Assembly: GCA_002812745.2 (NCBI GenBank)
Contig: NCSJ02000309.1
Coordinates: 1 to 51,060 of the forward strand
Reading direction: 5' to 3'
Origin: Scytalidium lignicola
Taxonomy: Eukaryota; Ascomycota; Leotiomycetes
DNA length: 51,060 nucleotides
Position numbers and translations under genes: made by a program. The notes under the pieces were generated by a model. It worked only from the letters and a program-made list of their open reading frames with translations, was not told the origin of the DNA and did no database searches. Of this stretch, positions 10,798 through 21,953 are shown piece after piece (positions within the stretch are counted from its first letter, which is position 1; every line of letters starts with the position of its first letter).

Positions 10798-13253
10798 ATG
10801 ATGACAAGTTTAGCTCAGGCGTACTCACCTCATCCCGTGGGACTCCAACAGCACCCAGGCGTCCCCCAGGGACATCCGATGGCTGGAGTTCCACATAATC
10901 CGGGGCCGCAGGGTGGTCAACCAGGCCCGGGGATGCCTCAACAAATGCACATGGGAGTTTCTGGTCCTGGACCTCAGGTAACTCAAGCAGGTGCTCTAAT
11001 GGGTGGAATGCCTCCAGGAGCTGGTGGACCAAGTGCTCATGCCTTATCACATTTAAATCCTGCACAGGCACAGCAAGCCCAACTATATCAGCAACAGCAA
11101 GCCATGAATTGTATGTATTTTCTTATTTATTCGAGAATTTTGGGGGATGTTGGCTTCCCTAATATGCTATCTGAGTCGTGTTTTAAGTCAAACGAATATA
11201 ATGGCTAACCTAGCTTCTGTTTAGTTGCAAACAACCCCCAGCTACAACAAATGCAGCAGCAACAGCAACAGATGATACAGCATCAAAGGCAACAAGCGGC
11301 ACGGCAGGCACTTATGGCTCAACAATACGGTGGAATGCCAGTTGGCATGCCAAATGGAATGAATCAAATGAGTGCAGCTCAGTTTGCCGCCATGAGGGGT
11401 ACTCCCATTCCACGACCTGTAAATCTACCTCAACATCTTCAGGCTCAGCAACAAGCGATGGAACAACAGCAAGCTCAGCAGCAGGCACAACACCAGGTAA
11501 GTGGCATGTCATCATTTTCGACCTTGTCCATATACTAATTTGTTCACAGCATCAACAACAACTTATGGCACAGCAGTTAGCTATGCAGCAGCATGCGGCA
11601 CAGGCACAGGGAGGAACACCAGGCCAACCGGGGCAGATGGGACCACAACAGCTTCAGAATTTACAACAGGCTCAGCTAGCTGCCCAGCAACAGCATCAAC
11701 AACAGCAACAGCAACAAGCTCAAGCTGCCGCAGCTGCAGCCCAACAGAACCATGGCCAAGGCCAAGGTCCCCATCCGCCACAGCAAGGGCAACAAAATTC
11801 TCAAGGACAGCTCCAACAACCTCAGACACCAGGCCAGCAGCAAGCATCAGCAATGCAACAACACCAGGCAGCGACTGCTGCGGCTTTAATGCAGCAACAT
11901 CAGCAGCAGCAAAGACAAGGAGATAAAATGAAGGGACAGTGTATCATGCGGCTAATTCAGTTTGGTGACCATCTAAGTAATTTCGGGGCGTCTTCAAAGC
12001 CTCTGGAAGCGTATATGGCTAATGGTGTATCGCGACTCACTGCTCAAGGAAATAAGCAGCGAGACGATCTTAATTATTGGTTGGCTTTTGTAGATCGATT
12101 CTTCTCCACACGAGGAGTATTACGGCATTCTGTCTGGATTGTAGATGAAAACTCGAACAAGCAGTACGAGATTACATTTCCAGCCTTAGCACGCTATTTT
12201 TACACCCACTTCGAGAGCGGAATTAAAAGCATGCAGATGCTGATGGAGAAAGGCTCAGAAAAGGAATTACCAAACAATGGCCATTTCATCGAGAGCCAGA
12301 AGTCTAGTTTCGTATACTGGTTTGATAATGGATCGCAGGCAAGTTATATCTCACACCACTGACAACTCTAGAGGAACCAATACCGGATTACTAACAATTT
12401 TCTAGCTTGTTGCAACTGGCACATTACGAGCACACTTCGATGCTGAGCAGAAGATAGAGCTCTTAGAGTTTGTTACAAGTAGTCACGAGGAGTATTTACC
12501 CAAGACGCGCGTTATTGAAGCGGCTCGGCCAGTCCATGAATGGGTAAAGGATTGGCATAAAGTAAATGCTACGCTAGATGGCAAGCAATCACCCGAAATG
12601 AATAAAAAGAAGGCGAAAGCAATGAAGTCTCCCCCTCAGGCGCCGCCTGATATCAACTTACCCATNGTCAAATGTCAAACCTAGTATGGGAATAACACCA
12701 TCAGTGTTCCAGTTTTTAGAGGTATGTGTAGAAATATCAACAGATCAGTCAACTCTAACGCAACGTATAGTTTGCCGAAGTCATGGGCCAAATGAACCCC
12801 CTTTTCAACTATGCCCATCTCAACCCGTCCCTCGCTCCATACGCAGCTCTTGACCAGTATGTCACTCAAATAGCCCAGAATGGTGTCAACGGTGCCGCGC
12901 AGCCAAACATGCCAGGCCCACGAACGCCAGGAATGGCCAACTTCCCTATGGGGGCCTCGCCGGCAACGGCACATTTACAACTCCCAGATGGCTCACCCCA
13001 TATTGGTGGAAGCCCAGCCCAAGGTCCGAATATGCAACTTCAACAAAGTCAGCAAGGAACTAACTCATCTGGTCCCAGCGCAAACACGAGCCCCAACACA
13101 ACCAACAAACGTAGGAGACCGAGCACAGTAAAGGCCGAGACAGAATCTACTGCTGCTGGCGCGGGAGCACAAGCGAACGGAACACAGGCTAAACCTACCG
13201 TGAAACCGAGCCCGAGAATAGGTGGAAAGAGACAGAAAGGGAATCCAGCCTGA
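10798..13253 (+). CDS. ptaB: PtaB, LIM-domain-binding (LDB1/SEUSS-like) transcription co-regulator
   Basis: Five exons: 10798-11110, 11225-11496, 11550-12338, 12406-12721 and 12771-13253. With the N at 12666 skipped they total 723 residues. The N-terminal half is extremely Q/H/M/A-rich. The LIM-binding dimerisation domain follows: MKGQCIMRLIQFGDHLSNFG, then LNYWLAFVDRFFSTRGVLRH, YEITFPALARYFYTHFESG and FVYWFDNGSQ. PtaB (Aspergillus) and Mfg1 (yeasts) act with a Flo8/SomA partner in the nucleus to control adhesion, hyphal growth and conidiation genes. The C-terminus (NKRRRPSTVKAE...RIGGKRQKGNPA) is basic and suits nuclear import. Two oddities: intron 3 uses a GC donor, and the N at 12666 shifts the frame unless it is treated as a spurious base. 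Adjacent ATGs at 10798 and 10801 give the same frame. Confidence 0.88.
12339..12405 (+). other. GC-AG intron within ptaB
   Basis: The exon ends GGATCGCAG and the intron begins GCAAGT, ending TTTTCTAG. Splicing here joins DNGSQ to LVATGTLRAHF in frame. Apart from the C at the second position the donor matches the consensus (CAG|GcAAGT). It is the only GC donor among about 28 introns modelled in the window. Confidence 0.85.
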
Positions 13254-14142
13254 AAGTACCCTTCTTATTTTGGAAAGTCCTTGCAACGACGTTGATTGTG
13301 GGTGTAGCTGAGGGATAGTAGGAGATTGAAGGTCAAAAGGTCAACCGAGCCGATCCGAGCATTTAGTAGGTTGAAAACTATCCTTATATCCGCGAAGAGA
13401 ACTTGCTCGAACCTATCGCCGCCCCTATTCTGGATACTGGTGAAAAACATTTTGGCTAAACACGCTGGTATCACAGCGTAACTTTTCCTCGACTTGATTT
13501 AAGTTAGGTCGGCGAACTTATCATGTGTTAATTGATTATTTTATTCCGGTCATTGGGGTTTCATGTTTGGTTTTTTGGGGTCATCAGCAGGAGCAACAGG
13601 ATATATCGACGCGCCACATCATGCTTGCGTTTTGTGTTAGNNNTTTTTTGTGTTNNTTNTTTTTGGAGAGGGCTAATATTGTACCATACTTCTTGTCATT
13701 TTTTGCATTCCATGTTCATCATTGGTGTGTCAGAAGGAACGCTTTCTATACCCACTGCCGTTTCTTTTGTTTTGGGGGAGTGGACGGAGAGAAGGGAATG
13801 ATAGGGTGTAAAGTCGGTGTGCGGATGATGCAAAATGCTTAGAGCTGCAGTATGAAGTAAATGAATTGAATTAAAAGTTGGTTGCGACCTACTTCTCTCT
13901 TCTGGGCTTAACTTTTTGTTATACGTCTTATGTCTTTAAATGGGCTTCTAAGCATCCTACGTGCAATTTTGAGATGAATTTTGAGCGCACTCTTACTAGA
14001 GTTTTGACTTAAACAGAAATCTATTTTGCATCCATTGAACACCCCATCCTACTTTGAAAAGTATGATACAATTGTTTATTACCCTTCTCCTTGTCATCCT
14101 GATAGACTAAATTCGCAAAATTTTAGACATTCAGTGTCTTAG
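13254..14142. other. convergent spacer between ptaB and ies2
   Basis: An 889-bp region of 3' flanks with several N positions between 13641 and 13658 beside T runs. I see no gene; the open frames there are short and overlap each other. Confidence 0.6.
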
Positions 14143-15577
14143 TTAAACTTCCTCAATTAACTTTCCGCCCAGTCCTGTCCTGGCTGGCACCGTGTTCTGG
14201 AAAAGTGACCCAACAGGTTTATCCAACCATTCTTCGGGCACACAGATACGGTTTCCATCCTTGTTACTAATCCATCTCACGAATAGAGGATTGGACTTCT
14301 GCAGTTCTGAGTCTGGGGTAACATCACCAGCATTGGCCATTTCTTTGCGGCGAGAACTCGTCTTAGGTGCTTGTTTCTTGAGAAGCTTGTTGATTGTTTC
14401 CATCTGGTTCAGGAGTAAGTAAAGTGTGATATGAATGATTCAGGGGTCACGAAAGTACCTTTTCTTCCTCGTTTCTTTTCTCGCTGAGGTTCTTTCTCCT
14501 CCGAGCCATTTCTGCTCGACGCATAGCATGCTCTTCGGCAGTCAAATGCTTCTTCACTTGGACCTCTGTAAATCAATTAGTACAAATTTCAGGCCTAGAT
14601 GTGAAATACCACCCACCGTCAGGCAAAGCCAATAGATGACCGCTTCCACCTTCTACCAACCTAGCTCGCTGCCTCTTTGTCAATTTACTTATATCGGGGG
14701 TGGTTGCGCGACTACCGCCAGCAGGTGTCTCGTCATCGCTGTCCATCTCTTCATCCTCCTCTTCTTCCTCTTCCTCCTCCACTACTTCAATCTCTTCATC
14801 TTCGCCTTCCGCATCTTCCTCGTTCCCTATTTGGGTGACGTCCTCTTCATCCTCTTCCTCGACTTCTTCTTCCTCCTCATCCTCGACGCCGACCTCACTG
14901 TCAAGCTCACTCAGCTCCTCATCATCATCGCTACCATTTGCCATCTCTTTCTGCTCAACGGCCATCATATTTCCCTTAGCAGGCGGTGCCTTTACAGTGG
15001 TAGTTTGCCTCCCGGATTGAGCTTTAGATATTTTAATCACAGGTGGCGGAGGAGGAGCATCCACATCGATCTCCTCTCCTTCAGCATCTTCATCTCCAAG
15101 ACCATCATCCTCGGCATCCATGTCCTCGTCTTCGTCCTCGCCTTCGGCATCCTCATCCTCATCATCATCAGCTACATCATCCATCTCTTCATCCTCATCC
15201 TCTTCATCCTCACTATCGGAATCTAGAACGTAGCTTTTTCTTACAGTCCGATTCCTTTTACCTTCAATAATCCTTCCACCAATGAAAGGGTCTCTGGCGG
15301 TATTTACAGCAATAGAGTCACCTTCTTCTTCAGCATCATCATCATCGTCACTCGCATTAGCCCGAGTTGCCTCTCGTAGCTTGCTTGACGAAGTCTTCAC
15401 CGTCAGTCGCATCGAGTGGGGGCTTCTAGCTAAAGGGCTGCGAAACACTGAAGCCATAACGGGGTTGTTATCTGAAACTGAGCGACGTGGACGCGATGAC
15501 ATGCTAGATGGCACGTTAGTAATTACTGCTTCTGTCCTGACAGTCGCCGAGCGACGAGAGCTCCTGCGAGATGACAT
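14143..15577 (-). CDS. ies2: Ies2, INO80 chromatin-remodelling subunit (PAPA-1-like)
   Basis: Three exons on the minus strand, 15577-14617, 14565-14459 and 14403-14143, total 442 residues. The first 80 residues are basic and S/R-rich. Long acidic tracts follow (DDDDDAEEEGDS, and later many E/D runs). Then comes the conserved PAPA-1-like region: LTKRQRARLVEGGSGHLLAL, across an intron EVQVKKHLTAEEHAMRRAEM, ARRRKNLSEKRNEEEK and METINKLLKKQAPK. The C-terminus contains VRWISNKDGNRICVPEEWLD. Ies2 (human INO80B) is a nuclear subunit that contacts the Ino80 ATPase and stimulates nucleosome remodelling. I choose the ATG at 15577 (MSSRRSSRRSATV); an upstream extension in the same frame to 15700 looks noncoding. 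The acidic stretch creates long shadow frames on the plus strand. Confidence 0.9.
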
Positions 15578-17060
15578 GTTGCACGAGATGAGATTTAAGA
15601 TGTGGCAAATGCAAATGAGACGCGATATGAGAAGTCGTGAATTGCAGTAGTGATTTAACGATGAGCGATCGTGCAAGACTTCTCTTTGAAGCAGCAACAA
15701 AGCCTCCGAAGCTCGAGGTTGAATTTGAATTTGGGAGCAGCTGAGCTGAGATGCGACTTTTCTATGGACAAGGCCACTTGTTGTCTCAATAAACTCTAAG
15801 AACGAGTGACAGGTCGTCTTGGACAGCCAAGGAGAGCGTGTGGCATGGGGTAGCCGCGCGAGCCGTTATCTCACAGCCAATCTCGCTCGTTCCTGTCTCT
15901 TTCGCCTTTTCTCGGTGGTGCTTCCCACGCACAGGTCGAGAGGCGGTCGAGTGAGGCTTTTCGCGACCATTTGACCATCCGACCACCTCTTGACGGGATA
16001 AGTGCAGGATCAAGAGAGGAGACACGCCACACCGATTCTCTACATCCTCTCGCAGGGTTCTCCTGCTGCTCGCATAAAGTTAACAAAAATAAATCTTGAA
16101 CTTACTCGGTCTTAGTAAGGTGGCTTAATGGCCCGGGTGGCCCTCTGGGATTGTGATCCGCCGACAAGTCGTAGTCGTCAATTCTCCCCTACGAATCACC
16201 AGCGCTCTAGCAGTCTGGTGGCCGCTCCTCTGTGGGTGCTTGGGGATTTGGAGTTTGGCCTGTGCCACTAATTCCGAGAATGGTTTTGCCTGCTGCGTCC
16301 AACAAACGTGTGGCACCAACCTAGAGAGCTTCAAGGGCCGCGTTCCAACAGAAACCAACCACCAAGCTGAATGAGTCCACCACGTAGCACCAAGCTGGGA
16401 TTTAGGAAGNTTTGCTTAGATAACAAAGCAAAAAGCAAGATAACAGCGATATTCAAGAGGGAAAAAGAGAGCTTATTTTGATACCTCTCCCTGTTAGAGT
16501 ATCGATGAATTGAGAAAAACGGTTGAGATTCAATTGAGCGTTCAAGATCTGCTTATATAATCATTACATAATACGCTGCTGCTCTCACTTGAGCCGAGGT
16601 GCGATAAGGCTTCAGAAGAGAGAAGGTGTAAACACTGAAGTTGTCCTACTTGAAACATCTATTACTTATAACAATAAATGATTCAGGTGTAATGCAGAAG
16701 CCATTAGGCATTCTATCGTAGTAATTCAAAGTGACAGAACCATCAAAACCAGCAGCGCAACAAGATTCACCCGCCTCCTGCGAGGCTGTAGCCTTTCAAC
16801 CGTCTTTTATAACACGAATAACTATCTTATAGCATTTATGCTTGCCTCTCTTATATCATCACGCCTTTTGCTTGCTAATACCGCCTTCTTTAATCTGGAG
16901 AGGTTCATATTAAAGCTTTGAAGGCATAATATCAAAGATCTCATCCACGGTGTCAATTAGATTAGTATACAAAACTAGAACTGGTGAGAGCGTAAATGGT
17001 GAGAGCAATGAAGAAGAAGGCCTTACAAAGCTCTTCCATTATGATATCAGCTTGTAAACT

Positions 17061-17436
17061 TTGTTGTTAACAACCTCATCCTATTCTCATTTCTCCTCAA
17101 ACGAGCTTAATGCGCTGAAGAATCAGAGCTCACGTCTATTTGAACTAACGGGGAACATCAAATCCCTTTTGGATTTTGACACCGCCGAAGAGGAGAACGT
17201 TAAGGAGCTCTTTACTAGCGTTTCTATAGTATGTAAGGTACTGTACAAGAATCCTTAGATAATATGGTTAGCATTACAAGGTGGTATAACTTTGTGGGCG
17301 TCTCATATGAGGTTACTAGTACAGGGAGATGTACCAGAGATCAAGGTGATGAGATTTCAAAAGTCAAGTCGCAGATTATCGGTGTTAAGGGGGTGCTTCT
17401 CGGCGCGAGAAGCTTTCTAGGGAGTTACACTTGGGG
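17061..17436 (+). pseudogene. possible decayed coding fragment
   Basis: Two frames look coding-like in an otherwise noncoding stretch. 17061-17258 reads ...SSNELNALKNQSSRLFELTG, then NIKSLLDFDTAEEENVKELF, and stops at 17258. A second frame from about 17340 reads GDEISKVKSQIIGVKGVLL GARSF. The latter is vaguely like the coiled-coil segment before the LLL(S/N)RRQFP motif of Pex14-type proteins, but this is a weak resemblance and I do not assign a family. The two frames differ, and there is no start or obvious splice pair. Confidence 0.25.
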
Positions 17437-17552
17437 TCGTCACCACTGTCGGTTATGGCTTGATGTTTGTTGTCAGACTGGATTGACATTATGTATCGTA
17501 TCAAAGGTAGACTATTGAGTAATATATGGATGGAGATATTAAGTGTTATTGG

Positions 17553-17579
17553 CATATGTATATGTATATGTATATGTAC
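17553..17579. repeat. (ATATGT)n hexanucleotide repeat
   Basis: Four near-perfect copies of ATATGT in the gene-poor interval. Confidence 0.85.
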
Positions 17580-19417
17580 GTCTATTAAGTTAATTCGGGG
17601 TTCATTATTGAAATGCGGCTTGACGTCATGTCAACGGAGATTTAATAAATATTTCTCCCGAATGGAACGACGAAAAGAAATCCAAGTTTAAAATAAATCC
17701 CTAAAACTACAAAAAATGTTTCAGCAGTCATAAAATAAAATACAAAAAGGATCATGACTCGTAATCAAGCGCCTTGTCGTTGGGCTTGCAGACCAATTAA
17801 TTAGATGGCTCATCAATGGACAATTTGCACTTATCAAAGGATGATTCAGCGACCTGACAATAAATTATTTGTAGAAAAGAGGAGGAGACGATTGACCCTC
17901 GAAGATTACTGGACTGCATATTTCCCTGAAAGGCAGTGAGATTGAGAGGGACTTGAGAGGTATCGTGAATCCAATATTGATCTTCTACTGTAATAAATTT
18001 ACTGGTCACCTGGCTGAGAAAAGATAAGATTTTGTGGACCGGCTTGGCAAAGGGGATTTGNTTTTTTATTTTTTATTTTTTGAGCTAAGGAATCGCTTTT
18101 GGAGATGATTTACAGATCTAGGGCAAGACCGGTAAAAGCTTGGTTTCTTGGAAGATTGTTCCCCTTTTTTGACATCTTGTACACCCACACTTTCCTGTTT
18201 CGGTCTCCACAGATATACGTAATACGGAGGACCGCAAAAAGAAATCAACAAAGACAAAACCCCAGAATTTTCATCACCACGATCATTTGAAGGACCACAC
18301 CTGTCCCCCGTGGGGGAGGCAGGAAGGAAGGCAGGAAGGAATCCTGGGGGGAGTTGTTGAGAAAAAGCTGAAATGCCTCTTTCTATTGATCGATCCGATT
18401 ATTGACAAAGCTGCCGACTATCCGCGAAAAAAAGAGGAGACCCTAAGACGTTCTCCATCGAAACCCCATCAGCGTAACCCACTTTACCGCAAATTCACGT
18501 AGAATCGCACCGATAACAAGAAAAGTATCACCAGTTTGGGGCCAATTAGTGAATTTCCCCTATTATCTCTATTATCGTCGAAGGGTCGATTATAAATTCC
18601 TCCCCCCATTCTTCCTAGTTATGAGCACGCAAGTGGCAAAGATGTTTAGAATTGAGGCAAGTGAGGCTACGCGGGACCAATACGCTTACTGGACCTCTTG
18701 CCGCAGCCTCCGTAACATGTCTACATCAAGCGTCATTCTTATCACATCAATCGGTGTTATGGCCAGGCCAAAGCTTGATGTCCAACCCAAACCTCAACTG
18801 CTGGGGGCAAAAGGCAACAAGCGGTAGAGAAGAGATAACAATAATGGTTTAGACCAGTCACGATCTCAACTTAACTCCGCAGTGATTGGCAACTGTAGAC
18901 TATCGTATGCTGTTCCCGGTCTAGATGGCGATGATGATGGTGATGATGATGGAGGAGGAGGAGGAGGGTCTCAGCGCAGTGGATACGCCCGCACCCTCGA
19001 TCTGGCAGCAGCGTGACGGAGGCAGTGGGAGGTAGTGGGAGGCTCTGGGGTCTAAGCAGTCTGCCCCCTGACGCATGACGTACCCAGAGCAACCATTTCT
19101 CCAGACACTCCTTCCTTCGCATCCCTACTGCAAGCATCGTGGGAATTCCAAAATGGACTAGTCAATCCCCGATTGATGTACAGACCGGTCTCTTCGATGG
19201 GTATATCAGTTTCCTCTTTCTTCTCGCTGATCGCTTTCCTCTTTTCCTTTTTTTCNTTTTATTCCTTAAGACGAAATTCACTGGATTTTTATGAGGTTCT
19301 ACTCTCGAAACTCATACATTATCATATCTTGAATTTCTCCCACATTTACTGGACTACCAGCGTAGTCCCATTCTTCTTTCTTATAAGTTAATCACATCCA
19401 TCACGCCTCGGCCAAAC

Positions 19418-21290
19418 ATGGCTTCAACCGAGCAAGATGCCCAAGTGGCCTTCCAAGGGAAGCCAGAGGGCCCCTCCGATGCCAGCTCCGCCGCCGAGAT
19501 CGAGGACGCGGAAAAGCAGAATCCCGTCCAACCTCAACAATCCCGCCACACCCACGGCTTCGAGGCCATCCATCGCACCGAAACAGAGGGTCGGCTCCTG
19601 ATCACCGAAGACGAGTGCTACGATGAGCTTGGCTTCAGTTTCCCCAGCTGGAAGAAGTGGTGGATCCTCAGCGTCATCTTCGTCGTACAGGTATCCATGA
19701 ACTTCAATACCAGCCTGTACTCGAATGCCATCGGCGGCATATCCGAGGAGTTTCATGTCAGCGAACAGGCCGCGCGATGCGGTGCCATGATCTTCTTGGT
19801 CCTCTACGCTTTCGGTTGTGAGCTTTGGGCCCCATGGAGTGAAGAAATTGGCCGGAAGCCAATTCTCCAGGCCAGCTTGTTCCTCGTCAATATCTGGCAG
19901 CTTCCGGTCGCTCTGGCACCAAACTTCGCGTCAATCATGGTTGGGCGTGCTTTGGGAGGTCTCTCGTCGGCTGGTGGTTCGGTCACGCTGGGCATGATTG
20001 CCGATATGTGGGAAGCGGATCAACAGCAGTACGCCGTGGCCTTTGTCGTCTTCTCCTCGGTCGGCGGTTCCGTCTTGGGTCCTGTGGTTGGCGGTTTCGT
20101 CGAGGCATACCTTCCTTGGCGATGGTGTATCTGGATTCAGCTCATCTTCGGCGGATTCATTCAACTGGTCCATCTCTTCTTCGTCCCAGAGACAAGGTCC
20201 ACCATCATGATGGACAAGATCGCAAAACGAAGACGCCAGAGCGGCCAGGATCCCAATCTCTATGGTCCAGGCGAGCTTGTTCCCTTCCGCGAGCGTTTCT
20301 CGACCAGAGAGATCCTGTCAACCTGGGTCCGGCCATTCAAGATGTTCCTGAGAGAGCCTATCGTCCTAACTCTCTCCCTTCTCAGCGGTTTCAGCGATGC
20401 TCTGATCTTCATGTTCATCCAGTCTTTCTCTCTCGTTTACAAGCAATGGGGTTTCAGCACCGTAGCCCAAGGGCTATCCTTCCTCCCCATCTTGGTTGGA
20501 TACGCCATCGCCTACTTGTCCTTCATTCCTGCCATCAAGAGGAATATCAAAGAGCGCGAGAGAAAGCCGCAAGATGAGAGGGCTCAATACGAATCCCGTC
20601 TCTGGTGGCTCCTGTTCACTGCACCATGCCTCCCTATCGGCCTGATCGGATTTGCCTGGACCAGCACTGGACCGCCAATCCACTGGATTGGTTCCATGGT
20701 GTTTGCTGCCATTGTCGGGATCGCCAACTACAGCATCTACATGGCGACCGTTGACTACATGATCTGCGCCTACGGTCCTTACTCGGCTTCGGCAACTGGT
20801 GGCAACGGATGGTCAAGAGACTTCCTTGCTGGTGTTCTGACAATTCCAGCCACGCCCTTCTTCACGAACATTGGCCACAACAACTTAGCCAATGCCTCTA
20901 CGATTCTCTGTAAGTTGCAGTCCCAAAACCTAACCAACTAGTCATTTTCTTGGAAAATATACTAACATATAAATAACAGTCTGCATCTCCTTCCTGCTGA
21001 TCATCGCCGTCTACGTGATCTACTGGAAAGGTCCGGTCCTTCGCCAACGCTCTCCCTTCGCACAGCAACTCAAGGAGGAGCGAAAGGAACATGCTGCGCA
21101 TGGAGCGGCTGGAGCAGCGGCGGCACTGCCAGAACGGACTCCGTATTCCAGGGCCAGCTCGTATGCGCGGTCTGAGCAGGATCTTAGGGTCAGGAAGGAG
21201 ACGGGAAGTCGGAAGAGCAGTTTTGCGCGGAGGAGAGGACGGCCTGCGAATTCAAGAAGGAATACGCAGGAGGCTGTACCTCAGGTCTGA
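19418..21290 (+). CDS. MFS transporter, DHA1 drug/polyamine-type
   Basis: Two exons, 19418-20909 and 20980-21290, encode 600 residues. A hydrophilic N-terminus of about 85 residues ends in ELGFSFPSWKKWWILSVIF, where the first membrane segment starts. Twelve segments can be traced. Motif A-like sequence is WAPWSEEIGRKPIL after segment 2, and the antiporter motif C-like GSVLGPVVGGFVEAYLPWRW lies in segment 5. A cytosolic loop (DKIAKRRRQSGQDPNL...) separates the halves, as is usual for DHA1 proteins. The intron falls inside the last membrane segment (ATILF|CISFLLIIAVYVIYW), and the C-terminal 90 residues are basic and hydrophilic. Relatives are plasma-membrane proton antiporters exporting polyamines, fungicides or secondary metabolites; the substrate here cannot be read. 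There is no biosynthetic cluster beside it. Confidence 0.88.
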
Positions 21291-21953
21291 GGTGGTAGGG
21301 GGGGCGGAAATTAGAATGTTTTTGTTTTTGTTTCATCAAGACATTTGGGTTTTTTGGAGGTGTTTTTCTGGACGGCATAGTATTTTTATGACAAAGGGTT
21401 TGGTTTTCCCGGAAGTCCGTCTTTGTACTGCATATACCAATATTGTTTGTTAGATGAATAAAAGTGTATTATCCCTTTGGGACCTTNAAAAAATTCTCAT
21501 TTTCCTGAGCTATTATTGACTTGAAAACTGCTCATCTCACAGCTTCNTTTTTTCAAAAATTGGGCTATATACTGTGCATCCACAATTCACCTTGGAAAAA
21601 AAAATAATTCAGAATCGAATAAGAGGGGTATTCAAAATGTTATGTATCTAACAGCACATTTGTGCATGATCATTACTCGATCGATCGTTCAGAATTCGTG
21701 AAAAAGAAAAGAAAAAGAAAAGGATATATGATGAGTGTCCCAAAAAATCGTTAATCCCTAAAGAATGCCACCCCATGTCATTGGGTTCCCAGATACCTTA
21801 TGCCTATGTCCTATCCCTGGCTTCCTGCGCCAACCAAAAAATGAAAGGGGNAAAAAAAGAGAAAGAAAGAAAATAAGAAAGGATTGCGTAGTTGCATCGC
21901 TGTCTTAAGACAGCTGATTAGATCTCAAGAAATGAATCTTTCAGCGTGAGACT
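21291..21953. other. convergent spacer, MFS transporter and repeat-protein gene
   Basis: A 663-bp AT-rich region with three N positions (21487, 21547, 21851) next to A or T runs. It should hold two 3' ends. No gene seen. Confidence 0.6.

Larger units (their letters stand above)
15578..19417. other. 3.8-kb gene-poor interval
   Basis: No intact gene supported. 15700-16400 is moderately GC-rich and is mostly the ies2 upstream region. 16400-18100 is AT-rich, with a possible coding relic at 17061-17436. The last 350 bp are CT-rich (19200-19260 especially) and probably serve as promoter/leader of the MFS transporter. Confidence 0.55.

Noticed and set aside
14636..15226. 196-codon plus frame rich in I, L, F and H
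   Set aside because: Antisense shadow of the acidic tracts of ies2; the minus strand has clear PAPA-1-like homology and splice sites.
15578..15700. 41-codon N-terminal extension of ies2
   Set aside because: Hydrophobic and Cys-rich reading without family support; the ATG at 15577 opens into the expected basic Ser/Arg N-terminus.
16119..16180. GGTGGCTTAATGGCC... resembling a tRNA 5' end
   Set aside because: No T arm, no matching acceptor strand and no B box follow within range.
18871..19137. minus frame with a run of eight histidines
   Set aside because: The run comes from a GATGATG-type microsatellite in the MFS upstream region; the rest looks random.
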